64,000 nt of DNA from Akkermansia massiliensis (GTDB taxonomy: Bacteria; Verrucomicrobiota; Verrucomicrobiia; Verrucomicrobiales; Akkermansiaceae), in the NCBI RefSeq assembly GCF_018847375.1, contig NZ_CP072036.1, positions 186,001 to 250,000 of the forward strand. The letters are read 5' to 3'. The notes beneath the pieces are model-generated. The model saw only the letters and a program-made list of their open reading frames with translations. It was not told where the DNA came from and searched no databases. Below, piece by piece: positions 45,194-54,387 of this stretch; position 1 is the first letter of the stretch; the number at the start of each line of letters is the position of its first letter. The position numbers and the translations under genes were made by a program.

Positions 45194-46246
45194 ATGAGCG
45201 CCCCTTCCTCCTTCATTACAGGCATCTCATTAATCCGCATCATCCTCTGCCTGATGATCTGCGCCTTCCACTGGGCGCGCTGGTCGCCCGTTGCGGGCTC
45301 CGTGGGCGTGGACTGGTTCATCGTCCTCTCCGGATTCCTGATGACGTTCACCCTGAAAGAAAATTCGTTCAGTCCGCCCTCCTTCTACATCTCCAAATTT
45401 GCGCGGCTGTGGCCGCTCCTGTTCACGGCCATCCTCCTGTCCAGCCTGGTCTCCTACAAGGAGCAATTCCAGCTGGACAACCTGCTCGGCGTCCTGCTGG
45501 TTTCCTTCGGCGGCAATCAATTCATGAACCTGCACACGGGAGACAATTATGCCTTATGGTACATGAAGCTGGAAATCCTCTTCGTCCTTATCTTCCCTCT
45601 CGTGGCCTATGGAAGGAAACGCCTTCCCCTGCTGCTGGCACTGGGCCTTGTAACCGCTGTCGCCTGCACGTTCCTGGAACCCGTCGCACGCCTTTACTTC
45701 TTCCCGCCCTACCGTTTATGGCAATTTCTCGCCGGCTGCTGCGCGGCACGGCTCTATAAAAAACACGAACGCTTCTTCCGGTGGAGCCCGGCTGTGTTCT
45801 CCTTCGGGGTGCTCTACCTTCTCTACCAGACTTTCATCGGCGCCTTGTGGGGCTCCGGCGGGAAAGTTGCCTCCCTGGCCTTCCTCCTTCCCGACACGCT
45901 GATTGCCGTGCTGACCATCGCCAGCGCGTGCTCACTTGCAAAATCCCCTCAGCCGCCGGCTGTTAAAATTCCAGCGGTGCTCATCCATTTGACCAACCGG
46001 GCCAGCCTCCTGACCTATGCCGTCTTCCTGCTGCATGTTCCCCTCCTGCAATTCATGCAGTACATCTGGCCGCAGGACCGGTACGGAACCCGTCCCATCC
46101 TCTTCTGGATATGCGCCGCGCTCCTGTTGATTGCCGTGGGAGCCGCCATGCATTACGGCATTGAACAACCATGCGGAAAATGGCTTTCCTCCCGCTTGAA
46201 ACGTGCCTTTGCCAGAGTCCGGAACATCAAATTCACCGCTCTTTGA
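45194..46246 (+). CDS. acyltransferase 3 family membrane protein
   Basis: The protein has 350 residues from the ATG at 45194; the upstream frame overlaps the parvulin gene. It has ten or so TM helices. LIRIILCLMICAFHWARW carries the Arg and His of the acyltransferase-3 active region, and DWFIVLSGFLM is typical of OafA-type enzymes. It probably transfers acetyl or another acyl group to surface polysaccharide or lipid. The neighbouring polymerase-like and kdsB genes support a lipopolysaccharide context. Confidence 0.85.
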   Translation: MSAPSSFITGISLIRIILCLMICAFHWARWSPVAGSVGVDWFIVLSGFLMTFTLKENSFSPPSFYISKFARLWPLLFTAILLSSLVSYKEQFQLDNLLGVLLVSFGGNQFMNLHTGDNYALWYMKLEILFVLIFPLVAYGRKRLPLLLALGLVTAVACTFLEPVARLYFFPPYRLWQFLAGCCAARLYKKHERFFRWSPAVFSFGVLYLLYQTFIGALWGSGGKVASLAFLLPDTLIAVLTIASACSLAKSPQPPAVKIPAVLIHLTNRASLLTYAVFLLHVPLLQFMQYIWPQDRYGTRPILFWICAALLLIAVGAAMHYGIEQPCGKWLSSRLKRAFARVRNIKFTAL

Positions 46247-46434
46247 ACTGCCGTCCGCTTTCTACGGAAATACAGGCATTCCTTTTCCCGGTTCCCGTAT
46301 TGCGCCGCCTCCCGGCCCTTTCCGGAAAAATGAATCTCCCCCCTGCGGCAGACTTCCGCCGGACAGGAAACGGCGGCATGCGGAAAAGGAACACGAAATC
46401 TTCCATCTTATTTGCGTTGCCTGACGAATTCCTC

Positions 46435-46463
46435 TTGCTTTCAGGCGGCGGATGGAATAGATT
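46435..46463 (+). promoter_or_regulatory. promoter of the tRNA-Ala gene
   Basis: TTGCTT (46435-46440), 17-nt spacer, TAGATT (46458-46463). The tRNA starts 18 nt past the -10 box, consistent with a short precursor. Confidence 0.6.
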
Positions 46464-46481
46464 CCCCCCGGTATTTTCCAC

Positions 46482-46557
46482 GGGGTATTAGCTCAGTTGG
46501 TAGAGCGTCTCGTTCGCAATGAGAAGGTCAGGGGTTCGAATCCCCTATACTCCACCA
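46482..46557 (+). tRNA. tRNA-Ala (anticodon CGC)
   Basis: A 76-nt cloverleaf with the CCA end encoded. The acceptor stem ggggtat pairs with atactcc and contains the G3-U70 pair that marks tRNA-Ala. D-stem gctc/gagc, anticodon stem tctcg/tgaga with the loop ttcgcaa (anticodon cgc), T-stem aggggttcgaatcccct. It reads GCG codons. It lies between the acyltransferase and polymerase-like genes. Confidence 0.95.
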
Positions 46558-46609
46558 TCCATCTCTCTTTCCCGCCATTGTCTTTTATGCGGGAATCACG
46601 GGCAGCCCT

Positions 46610-48157
46610 ATGAATGGTAATTTATTTAAAATTGTACTGATTTCAGTAGTTGCCATTCTCCTAGCCATCATAGGCGGCGTCATGTCGGCGGATGGAGACC
46701 CCTTTTCCATCGCCCTGGCTGTTTCCCCCTTCCTCCTGGCCGTCCTTTTCCTGATGAAGGAAAAGGTATGGTACCTGTGGATATGGCTTCCCCTGCTCTT
46801 CCTGCCCATACCGGAACTAAAGGACTACGCACCCCTCTTCGCCTACGGCATTACCATTCCCTTCTACTTGTGGAATGCCATGCTCAAGCGTTCAACCCTG
46901 ACATGGAATGCCGCCCCTCTCCTGGACGCTGTCATTCTCGTGCTGTTCATGCATGTGGGCTACGTCTTCCTGAGCCACCCCTTCGGCCTGGGCCTGAATG
47001 TGCTGGAAGACTACTACGGGGGCAAGGGATACGTCCTCTTCCTTCAGGCGCTCCTTGCCTATCTTTGCCTCTCCTCCCTGAAAACCACCAGCAATGAACT
47101 GGGAAAGGTGCTTCAATGGGCCGTTTTTCTGACCATTATCTTCACGCTGATCTCAACCGCCCAGGGCATCCTTTCACCGAATTCTGCCGGAGCGAACCCG
47201 GCGGCGGCCGCAGTCTCGGCAAGCGCCGCCTCCGAAGACACGCGGCAATCGACCTTCCTCCAAATTTCCCTATTGGCGGTTCAACTACTCATCATCAACT
47301 ACTCCGTATGGCAGATGATCAAACGTCCCTGGTGGGGCGCCCTTCTTGTCCTTGGAACCATCGGAGTCCTGTTTAGCGGATTCCGCTCCTTTATTGCGCA
47401 GCTTCTGCTCCTGTTTTTCACAATATCTCTGATCTACAAAAGATGGTTCTTCTGCATCCTGGTTCCCATCTTCGGAATGCTTTTGCTTCTGCTCCTCTCC
47501 TCCTCAGGAATGCTCCATTCCTTTCCTTACGGTATCCAGCGCACACTTTCAGCCCTTCCTTTCCTGGATGTCAGCATGCAAGCCAGAGTAAACGCGGAAG
47601 CGTCCATGAACTGGCGCTTTGAAATGTGGGAATGGGCTCTGGACGACCGCGAACACTTCATTCAGGACAAGGTATTCGGAGACGGCTTTTCACGGGATAT
47701 CAGCATCGTGAAAGCCAACATCTATGAGGAAGCCTACAACCTCAGCCAGGACCAGTCATCCTTTGCCTGGAACGGACTATGGCACAGCGGCCCCATTTCC
47801 ACCATTCAAACGCTCGGCTACGTGGGGCTTTCCCTGTACCTCATCCTGTCCGTCATCGGCATGACCTATGCATGGATCGTCAGCAGAATCTACCGCAACC
47901 ACAAATACAAGCTGGGCATTCTTTACGTTTCAACCGTCTACTTCATCAAGCCGCTCACCTTTCTGCTGATCTTCGGGGATAGTACCACCATCTCCATGGA
48001 CATCATCTCCCTGGCCATCATCAAGGTACTCTTCTCCTGCGCCAAAAAGGAAGGCCTGTACGTATCCCTCCACATCCGCAAGGAATACATGCCGCTCATT
48101 ATCCAGAAGACGGAGGCAAAACCGCAGCCTGCCGCCGCGCCCGCCATTTCCGCCTGA
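46610..48157 (+). CDS. O-antigen ligase/polymerase-like membrane protein
   Basis: The protein has 515 residues and about twelve TM helices. A large loop (about residues 315-395) carries charged and aromatic residues, in the position of the active loop of Wzy/WaaL proteins. FSGFRSFIAQLLLLF fits the conserved helix with Arg just before that loop. It probably polymerises or ligates surface polysaccharide from a lipid-linked donor. The family is recognised only from topology and local motifs, so the substrate is unknown. Confidence 0.65.
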   Translation: MNGNLFKIVLISVVAILLAIIGGVMSADGDPFSIALAVSPFLLAVLFLMKEKVWYLWIWLPLLFLPIPELKDYAPLFAYGITIPFYLWNAMLKRSTLTWNAAPLLDAVILVLFMHVGYVFLSHPFGLGLNVLEDYYGGKGYVLFLQALLAYLCLSSLKTTSNELGKVLQWAVFLTIIFTLISTAQGILSPNSAGANPAAAAVSASAASEDTRQSTFLQISLLAVQLLIINYSVWQMIKRPWWGALLVLGTIGVLFSGFRSFIAQLLLLFFTISLIYKRWFFCILVPIFGMLLLLLLSSSGMLHSFPYGIQRTLSALPFLDVSMQARVNAEASMNWRFEMWEWALDDREHFIQDKVFGDGFSRDISIVKANIYEEAYNLSQDQSSFAWNGLWHSGPISTIQTLGYVGLSLYLILSVIGMTYAWIVSRIYRNHKYKLGILYVSTVYFIKPLTFLLIFGDSTTISMDIISLAIIKVLFSCAKKEGLYVSLHIRKEYMPLIIQKTEAKPQPAAAPAISA

Positions 48158-48254
48158 CCGTTCCGCCCCTACTCCGGAAAAACGGGCGCATCTGATGCTT
48201 GAGGCTGGACTAATTCAAGGGGAGTTGCTACCTTTCGATGCGTTTCCTCTTCTC

Positions 48255-49004
48255 ATGGCAGCAGACTCTCCTCATCATATCATCGGCCTCATCCCGTCAC
48301 GCTGGGGGTCCTCCAGATTTCCGGGCAAGCCGCTTCACCTCATTGCAGGAAAACCGCTTGTCCAGCACGTATGGGAACGCGTTTCCCGCTGCTCCCGCCT
48401 TGACGACATCGCCATCGCCACGGACGACCAGCGCATCTTCGACACCGCCGTGGCCTTTGGCGCCAAGGCGATCATGACCTCTCCGGACCATCCCAGCGGC
48501 AGCGACCGCCTGGCGGAAGCGGTGCAAGCCTTCCCCTCCGCCACTCATGTGGTCAATATCCAGGGAGACGAACCCCTCATTGACCCGGCCCTGATTGACA
48601 GGCTGGCGGACGCGCTGGTTTCTGACGGGGCCCTGTCCATGGCTACCGTGGCCTGCCCCATCAGCGCGCAGGAAGACCTGGACAACCCGAACATCGTCAA
48701 AGTGGTCCTGGCCGGCAACGGCGACGCCCTGTACTTCTCCCGTTCCGTCATTCCCTATGCCCGCCATCCCCGCGTCATCCCCCCGCTGCGCCATCTGGGC
48801 ATTTACGCCTACCGCCGGGACTTCCTTGAAAACTACGTGCGCTGGGAACCCACCCCCCTGGAACAAACGGAATCCCTGGAACAACTGCGCGCGCTGGAAA
48901 ACGGCGCCAGAATCAGAGTCATTCTGACGGACCATGTCAGCGTGGGCGTAGACACGCCGGAACAGGCGGCCCAGGTGGAACAAATCTTATTAAACATACA
49001 TTAG
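48255..49004 (+). CDS. kdsB: 3-deoxy-manno-octulosonate cytidylyltransferase
   Basis: The protein has 249 residues from the ATG at 48255; the upstream frame has no KdsB sequence. IIGLIPSRWGSSRFPGKPL is the nucleotide-binding signature, followed by IATDD, VNIQGDEPLID and LRHLGIYAYRRDFL. It makes CMP-Kdo in the cytoplasm for lipopolysaccharide inner core. pyrG follows 11 nt later and supplies CTP, the substrate of this enzyme, so the pairing is functionally sensible. Confidence 0.94.
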   Translation: MAADSPHHIIGLIPSRWGSSRFPGKPLHLIAGKPLVQHVWERVSRCSRLDDIAIATDDQRIFDTAVAFGAKAIMTSPDHPSGSDRLAEAVQAFPSATHVVNIQGDEPLIDPALIDRLADALVSDGALSMATVACPISAQEDLDNPNIVKVVLAGNGDALYFSRSVIPYARHPRVIPPLRHLGIYAYRRDFLENYVRWEPTPLEQTESLEQLRALENGARIRVILTDHVSVGVDTPEQAAQVEQILLNIH

Positions 49005-49015
49005 GAACCATAATC

Positions 49016-50623
49016 ATGAAATACATCTTCGTCACAGGTGGTGTTGTCTCCTCTCTCGGCAAAGGACTGGCGGCGGCATCCATCGGTACTCTGCTGGAAC
49101 GCTGCGGTCTCAAGGTCACCCTTCAAAAATTCGACCCCTACTTGAATGTAGACCCCGGCACGATGAGCCCGTTCCAGCACGGGGAAGTGTACGTCTTGAA
49201 CGACGGGGCGGAAACGGATCTGGACCTGGGCCATTATGAACGCTTCGTCCATTGCAACCTCTCCCGTCTTAACAACCTTACTTCCGGCCAGGTCTTTGAA
49301 AGCGTGCTGCATAAGGAACGCCGGGGAGACTATCTGGGTAAAACGGTTCAATACATTCCGCACGTCACGGATGAAATCAAAAACCGCCTTTATGAAGTCA
49401 CGGAACAATCGGACGTGGACATCATCATCACGGAAATCGGCGGCACGGTAGGGGACATGGAAGGCCACATCTTCCTGGAAGCCCTGCGCCAGTTCGCGCT
49501 GGAAGTGGGCCGCGACAATGTCTGCTTCATCCACGTCACCCTGCTCCCCTACATCAAGGCCGCCGGGGAAATGAAAACGAAGCCCACCCAGCAATCCGTC
49601 GCCAAGCTCCGGGAAATTGGTATTCAGCCGGACGTGATCATCTGCCGGACGGAATACGATATGAGCGAAGACGAAAGGAGGAAAATCGCCATGTTCTGCA
49701 ACGTGGAAGCCAAAAATGTCATCGCCTTCCGCGACGTTAAAAACACCATTTACGAATGTCCTCTGGACCTCAGCCAGGACAAAATAGACCGCATCGTCAC
49801 CAAGCGCCTGGGGCTGGACGTTCCCGCTCCCAACCTGGCGGACTGGCAGCGTTACGTGGGGCGCGTCATCAGCCCAAGCCACTCCGTAAGGATTGCCGTA
49901 GTCGGCAAATACATCGCCCTTCAGGACGCTTACAAATCCATCTATGAATCCTTCACTCATGCCGGTGCTGAAAATGACACTCGCGTGGAAATCCTCCGGA
50001 TAGACGCGGAAGAAATTGAAGAAAAAGGCGCGGATGCCCTGATCGGTTCCGTGGACGGCATTCTGGTGCCGGGCGGCTTTGGAGACCGCGGCATTGAAGG
50101 AAAAATACAAACAGTGGAATATGCGCGCACCAAGGGCATCCCGTTCCTGGGCATCTGCCTGGGCATGCAGGTAGCCGTCATTGAATACGCACGCCACATC
50201 TGCGGCATGGACGATGCCAACTCCACGGAATTCGACCAGAAATCCACCCACCCCGTCATCAGCCTTCAGGAAGAGCAGAAAGGAATCAAAGCCATGGGGG
50301 CCACCATGCGCCTGGGCTCCTATAAAGCCCTGATCCAGCCCGGAACTCTGGCGCACAAGCTGTACGGCAAGGACAGCGTCACGGAACGCCACCGCCACCG
50401 TTACGAATTCAACCCGGCCTACCGTGAAGAACTGGAAAACGCAGGCATGGTCATCAGCGCCGTTAATGATGAACACGGCCTGGTGGAAGTCGTGGAACTT
50501 CCCTCCCATCCCTTCTTCATTGCCTGCCAGTACCATCCGGAATTCCAGTCCGCACCCAACCGGGCTCATCCGCTCTTCTCCGGTCTGGTTTCAGCCGCGC
50601 TGGAACACAAGAGCCGCTCCTGA
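49016..50623 (+). CDS. pyrG: CTP synthase
   Basis: The protein has 535 residues, the usual length. KYIFVTGGVVSSLGKGLAAA is the ATP-binding start, and DPYLNVDPGTMSPFQHGEV and TEIGGTVGDMEG are synthetase signatures. In the glutaminase domain the nucleophile Cys lies in GICLGMQ, and the His-Glu pair in YHPEFQS. It aminates UTP to CTP with glutamine. It is followed by a strong terminator hairpin. Confidence 0.97.
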   Translation: MKYIFVTGGVVSSLGKGLAAASIGTLLERCGLKVTLQKFDPYLNVDPGTMSPFQHGEVYVLNDGAETDLDLGHYERFVHCNLSRLNNLTSGQVFESVLHKERRGDYLGKTVQYIPHVTDEIKNRLYEVTEQSDVDIIITEIGGTVGDMEGHIFLEALRQFALEVGRDNVCFIHVTLLPYIKAAGEMKTKPTQQSVAKLREIGIQPDVIICRTEYDMSEDERRKIAMFCNVEAKNVIAFRDVKNTIYECPLDLSQDKIDRIVTKRLGLDVPAPNLADWQRYVGRVISPSHSVRIAVVGKYIALQDAYKSIYESFTHAGAENDTRVEILRIDAEEIEEKGADALIGSVDGILVPGGFGDRGIEGKIQTVEYARTKGIPFLGICLGMQVAVIEYARHICGMDDANSTEFDQKSTHPVISLQEEQKGIKAMGATMRLGSYKALIQPGTLAHKLYGKDSVTERHRHRYEFNPAYREELENAGMVISAVNDEHGLVEVVELPSHPFFIACQYHPEFQSAPNRAHPLFSGLVSAALEHKSRS

Positions 50624-50640
50624 CCCTTCACCCAGCCCGG

Positions 50641-50674
50641 GGCCTTTTCCGGAAACCCTGTTCCGGAAAAGGCC
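50641..50674 (+). terminator. terminator hairpin after pyrG
   Basis: A perfect 14-bp stem (50641-50654 with 50661-50674, loop accctg) followed by ttctcttt. It ends only 14 nt before the ATG of the symporter gene, so it could also hide that gene's ribosome-binding region. Confidence 0.8.
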
Positions 50675-50688
50675 TTCTCTTTCCAGGC

Positions 50689-52251
50689 ATGTTCACGGAC
50701 CTCCTTGTCATCGTTGTCTACTTTCTGGCTATCTTCTGCATTGGCATCTATGCGGGACGCAGGCAGAACTCCCTGACGGACTATGCCCTGGGCAACCGCT
50801 CCCTGCCCTGGTGGGCCATTCTGGCCTCCATCCTGGCGGCGGAAATCAGCGCGGCCACCTTTCTGGGGGCTCCGGGGGAAGGCTACCATACCCGCAACTT
50901 CACGTACGCCCAGCTCTGCATCGGCACTATCCTGGGCCGCATCATCGTCGGCAAGCTCTTCCTCAAACCCTACTATGACTACAAGGTGGTCTCCATCTAT
51001 GAATACCTGGAAAAAAGATTCGGGCTCCTGACGCGCCGCACGGCCTCCATGGTCTTCCTGGTCAGCCGGGTGCTCGCCAGTGGAACAAGACTTTACTTTG
51101 CAGGCATTCTGCTGGTCATTGCCTACCAATTCATGACGGACACCACGGCGGACGCCAACCAAATTGTCCTGCTTTACATTGCCGCGCTGGTCGTCATCTC
51201 CATCGCCACCACCATTTACACAGCCATCGGCGGCTTGAAAGCCGTCGTCTGGACGGATGTCCTCCAGGCCGTCGTGCTGGGCGTCTCCATGCTCTCCGCC
51301 CTGTGGGTTCTCTTCTCCCACATTCCCGGAGGGTGGAACTCCATCTCAGCCGCCATGAACGGAGGGGACGACTGGAAATTCTTCTCGTGGGGCACCAAGG
51401 AAGGCCTGGACTTCCTCCAGCAATGCGCCCATGTCCTGGGTCAGGAATACACGGTATGGGCAGCCTTCCTGGGAGCGACCTTCATCACCATGGCTACACA
51501 CGGCACGGACCAGGACATGGTACAGCGGATGCTGGCCGCAAAAAGCAGCAAGGCGGGAACGCGGGCAGTCATCGTATCCGGGCTGCTGGACTTCCCCATC
51601 GTCATCGTCTTCCTCTTCACGGGCATTCTTCTCTACGTCTTCTACCAGTACAATCCGGCGTCCCTCCCCGCAGACACGCCGCAGCTCCATGTCTTCCCCT
51701 ACTTCATCATCCATGAACTGCCCAACGGCATCCGGGGGCTGCTGATCGCCGGGCTCCTGGCAACCGCCATGGGTTCCCTGTCCACCGCTCTCAACTCCCT
51801 GGCAACCACCGCCACCAAGGACTGGTACCAGGGAGTATTCAAACCGGAAGCCACGGAACGTCAGCTCCTCCGGTGCGTGCGCTGGGGAACGGCCGGCTTC
51901 TCCCTGCTGCTCATCCTCGTCGGTTCCATCACGGCGTGGTACGTGGTGCACCACCCGGAAGTCCGCATCATTCAAATCGCCCTGGGCATCTTCGGCTACA
52001 CCTACGGCTCGCTGCTTGGCATCTTCCTGCTCGGGATGCTGACGCGCACCAGAGGAAACGATTCAGGAAACATCATTGCCATGGCGGCAGGCTTCCTGGT
52101 CATTGCCTTGCTGACCGAACTCATCCCCCTGCCCGCCGACTGGAGGCAATATATTCCGGAAATAGCCTTTCCATGGCGCGTAACCATCGGCACCCTGGTC
52201 ACCTTTGCCGTCGGCTTCGGTTTCAGGAGCCGCCACATCTCCGCACGCTGA
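50689..52251 (+). CDS. sodium:solute symporter family protein
   Basis: The protein has 520 residues and about 13 TM helices. The start FLAIFCIGIYAGRRQ, the sequence YALGNRSLPWWAILASILAAEISAATFLG and LLATAMGSLSTALNSLATT are typical of the SSS family. It is predicted to import a small solute (sugar, sialic acid or similar) with sodium. The SLST motif fits the Na2-site helix. The substrate is not readable. It lies just after a terminator, so it needs its own promoter or read-through. Confidence 0.88.
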   Translation: MFTDLLVIVVYFLAIFCIGIYAGRRQNSLTDYALGNRSLPWWAILASILAAEISAATFLGAPGEGYHTRNFTYAQLCIGTILGRIIVGKLFLKPYYDYKVVSIYEYLEKRFGLLTRRTASMVFLVSRVLASGTRLYFAGILLVIAYQFMTDTTADANQIVLLYIAALVVISIATTIYTAIGGLKAVVWTDVLQAVVLGVSMLSALWVLFSHIPGGWNSISAAMNGGDDWKFFSWGTKEGLDFLQQCAHVLGQEYTVWAAFLGATFITMATHGTDQDMVQRMLAAKSSKAGTRAVIVSGLLDFPIVIVFLFTGILLYVFYQYNPASLPADTPQLHVFPYFIIHELPNGIRGLLIAGLLATAMGSLSTALNSLATTATKDWYQGVFKPEATERQLLRCVRWGTAGFSLLLILVGSITAWYVVHHPEVRIIQIALGIFGYTYGSLLGIFLLGMLTRTRGNDSGNIIAMAAGFLVIALLTELIPLPADWRQYIPEIAFPWRVTIGTLVTFAVGFGFRSRHISAR

Positions 52252-52732
52252 ACGGCATCCGCCGTTACCCGGCTTGCGTTCCGGCTTTCCCCTATTAAGG
52301 AAACTTGAAACCTTATTGCAGTTTCAGGACATCCCGTTATCCATTCGACGCCTCATTCTTCTGAAAGGCATGTTGACCACCACTCCTTTGCCCATAAAAA
52401 ATGCATTCTCCAGCAGTGCTCTTCCCGTTACCGGAACAGAAAAGTAAAAATGAAGGTATTCTTTGCAAGTCTCCAACATATGAAACCGGCTGTGGAATAA
52501 ACTACCGCTTTTATCTTTCCAGGAAGGCCCCCTCCTTCTATCCAACGGCACCTATCCTCTCCCAAGGAGAGGAAGAGAAACCTGGTTAAGAAATCGTCAC
52601 AATCAGCAACGCATTGGTAGAATTACAGTTGTGCAACACCCCCACTTCCCGTCTTCCATCCCGTCCCCATTATTCCTATTACCCCTTTAAACCTTATAAC
52701 CCCTATCTTTCTTTCCCTCCCTCCCCTTAAGC
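52252..52732. other. gap between the symporter gene and the silent cassette
   Basis: About 480 bases. I see no convincing gene. A 75-codon minus-strand frame (52324-52551) has a basic, irregular composition. The last 80 bases before the inverted repeat are C/T-rich. Confidence 0.45.
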
Positions 52733-52767
52733 ACAAAAAGAGCCGCTCCCCGTGGATGGGAAGCGGC
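52733..52767 (-). terminator. terminator of the silent cassette
   Basis: Mirror copy of the terminator at 60042-60076: stem 52742-52751 with 52758-52767, and a T-run at 52734-52741 on the minus strand. It is present although the cassette has no promoter. Confidence 0.75.
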
Positions 52768-54387
52768 GCTGGCCGGGAAGAAGAAAAAAACTCTCTCTCT
52801 CTTTTATTACACCTCCTCGGGAGACAGCCAGCGGAAGGAGACGATGTTGAACTTCCTCCCGAACGCCTTGTTCACCGCGCTCAGCTCCGTCTCCTCCAGC
52901 GCTCCGCTCTTCATGTTGATCTTCTTGACCGGCGTCTCCGGGCTGTCCACCGGGTCCACGTAATTGATCCCCCTCTGCACCACCGCCTCGCACCACGCCC
53001 GCGACAGCACCACACCCTCGCGGTTGGTCAGCTCCCCGTAGGCCCGGATCGTAAACGTGTCGTCGCGCGTCGTTAAAATATTGCCCAGCACCGCCAGCAC
53101 GTCGGACTGGATCAGGTAGCCGGGCGCCGCCGTGTACACCGATCCCTTGGCCGCGTCCTGGTTCGGGTACCCTCCCTTGGGCGTGATGACCATGTCGGAG
53201 AGTTCGTCAAAGGTGCTGTTGATGGAGCTTTCGTCGATGGCCGCCTGAAGCGCCCCCTTCACCCCCATCTCCCCGCTCTGCAGGCGGCGGTTGACGAAGT
53301 CGGACATGTTCAGGAAGGGACCCCTCTTCTTGACCTCCTGGACCATGTTCCGGGCCAGGGACTTGATCTGCGAGTCGCTGAGCGTTCTGAGGTCGGACCA
53401 CGCCATGGCCTCCCCGTCCGGGATGCCCTGGGTTACGCCCACCGAGCCGTAGTCGTCCACGTGGGACTTGTCGCTGCTGGCCACCCCGAAGCGGGAGAAG
53501 GCCGTCTGGCTGTTGTTGAGCACGGAGGGAGTCCCGCTCCGGGAGTAGAGGAGCTTGCGCTTTTTGAGCCCAAGCAGGGTGGCTTCCCAGGCGCGCTGGG
53601 AGGTGGAGTTGACGTTGAAGCCCCCGGCCACGGTGAGGTACTTGGAGGCGTGCTTGTAGCCTTCGTCGGTCTTGGAGAGTTCTTCGACGACGGCCTCGGA
53701 GGGCTTGCCCTGGAGGTCGGGCACGAAGCGCCTGTTGGCAATGCCGGCGGCCTTGTTGGAGGAGGCGTCCGTGGAGAAGGCCTGTTGAAGCACGGTTTTA
53801 AGTTCCTCCCTGCCCGTGCCTCCGATGCTGGAGGGGCGCGAAGCCAGGGAGGAGGTGAACCAGGAGTCCCAGAGGGCGTCGTTGACCATCAGGCCGTGGT
53901 CCCAGAAGTCGCCCAGGGAGGCGTCTCCCATGATTTCATTGTGGGAGAAGACCTTGTCGGGCGGGAGCATGGGGTCGGCAAAAGCGTTGCCGATCCCCAC
54001 GCCCGGCACGCCGGACTGGTAGGCGAAGCGCTTGGCGATGGCCGCCTTGGAGTCGCTCCTGTACCATCCCGGGGTGAGGCGGCAGCCTGCGAAGCCGGCG
54101 AGGCTGGAGGGCTGCTGGAAGGGGAGTTCCGCGGCCACGATCTTGTTGACCTGCTCGGCGCCCGGTCCGCCGAAGGGGGAGAGCCTGGTGCCGTCGTTGG
54201 AGAGGATGTTGGAGATGGTGATGGGGAAGAAGTCGCTGTTGGCATTTTTGACTTCAAACTGGTAGGGGCTGTAGAGGCGTCCGAGCTCGGAGGCGGTGGG
54301 CATCTGCCCACCCCAGAAGAGAGGGCTGGAGTGCTGCCATGTCTTGGCGCGGTAGTCCTTGCCTTCCGGGTAGGCTCCGATCACCGG
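52733..54387 (-). repeat. left arm of a 1,655-bp near-identical inverted repeat
   Basis: It matches 58422-60076 on the opposite strand without insertions or deletions. I see only a few base differences (for example at the junction-side end and near the last codons), and all that I checked are silent. It includes the 3' coding part, the stop, an AG-repeat and the terminator. Its inner limit is the T/C difference just outside 54387; its outer limit is the base after ctctttttgt. Confidence 0.93.

Noticed and set aside
43354..45351. 665-codon minus-strand frame across the second PilT-type gene and the parvulin gene
   Set aside because: Antisense shadow of two genes with clear family motifs.
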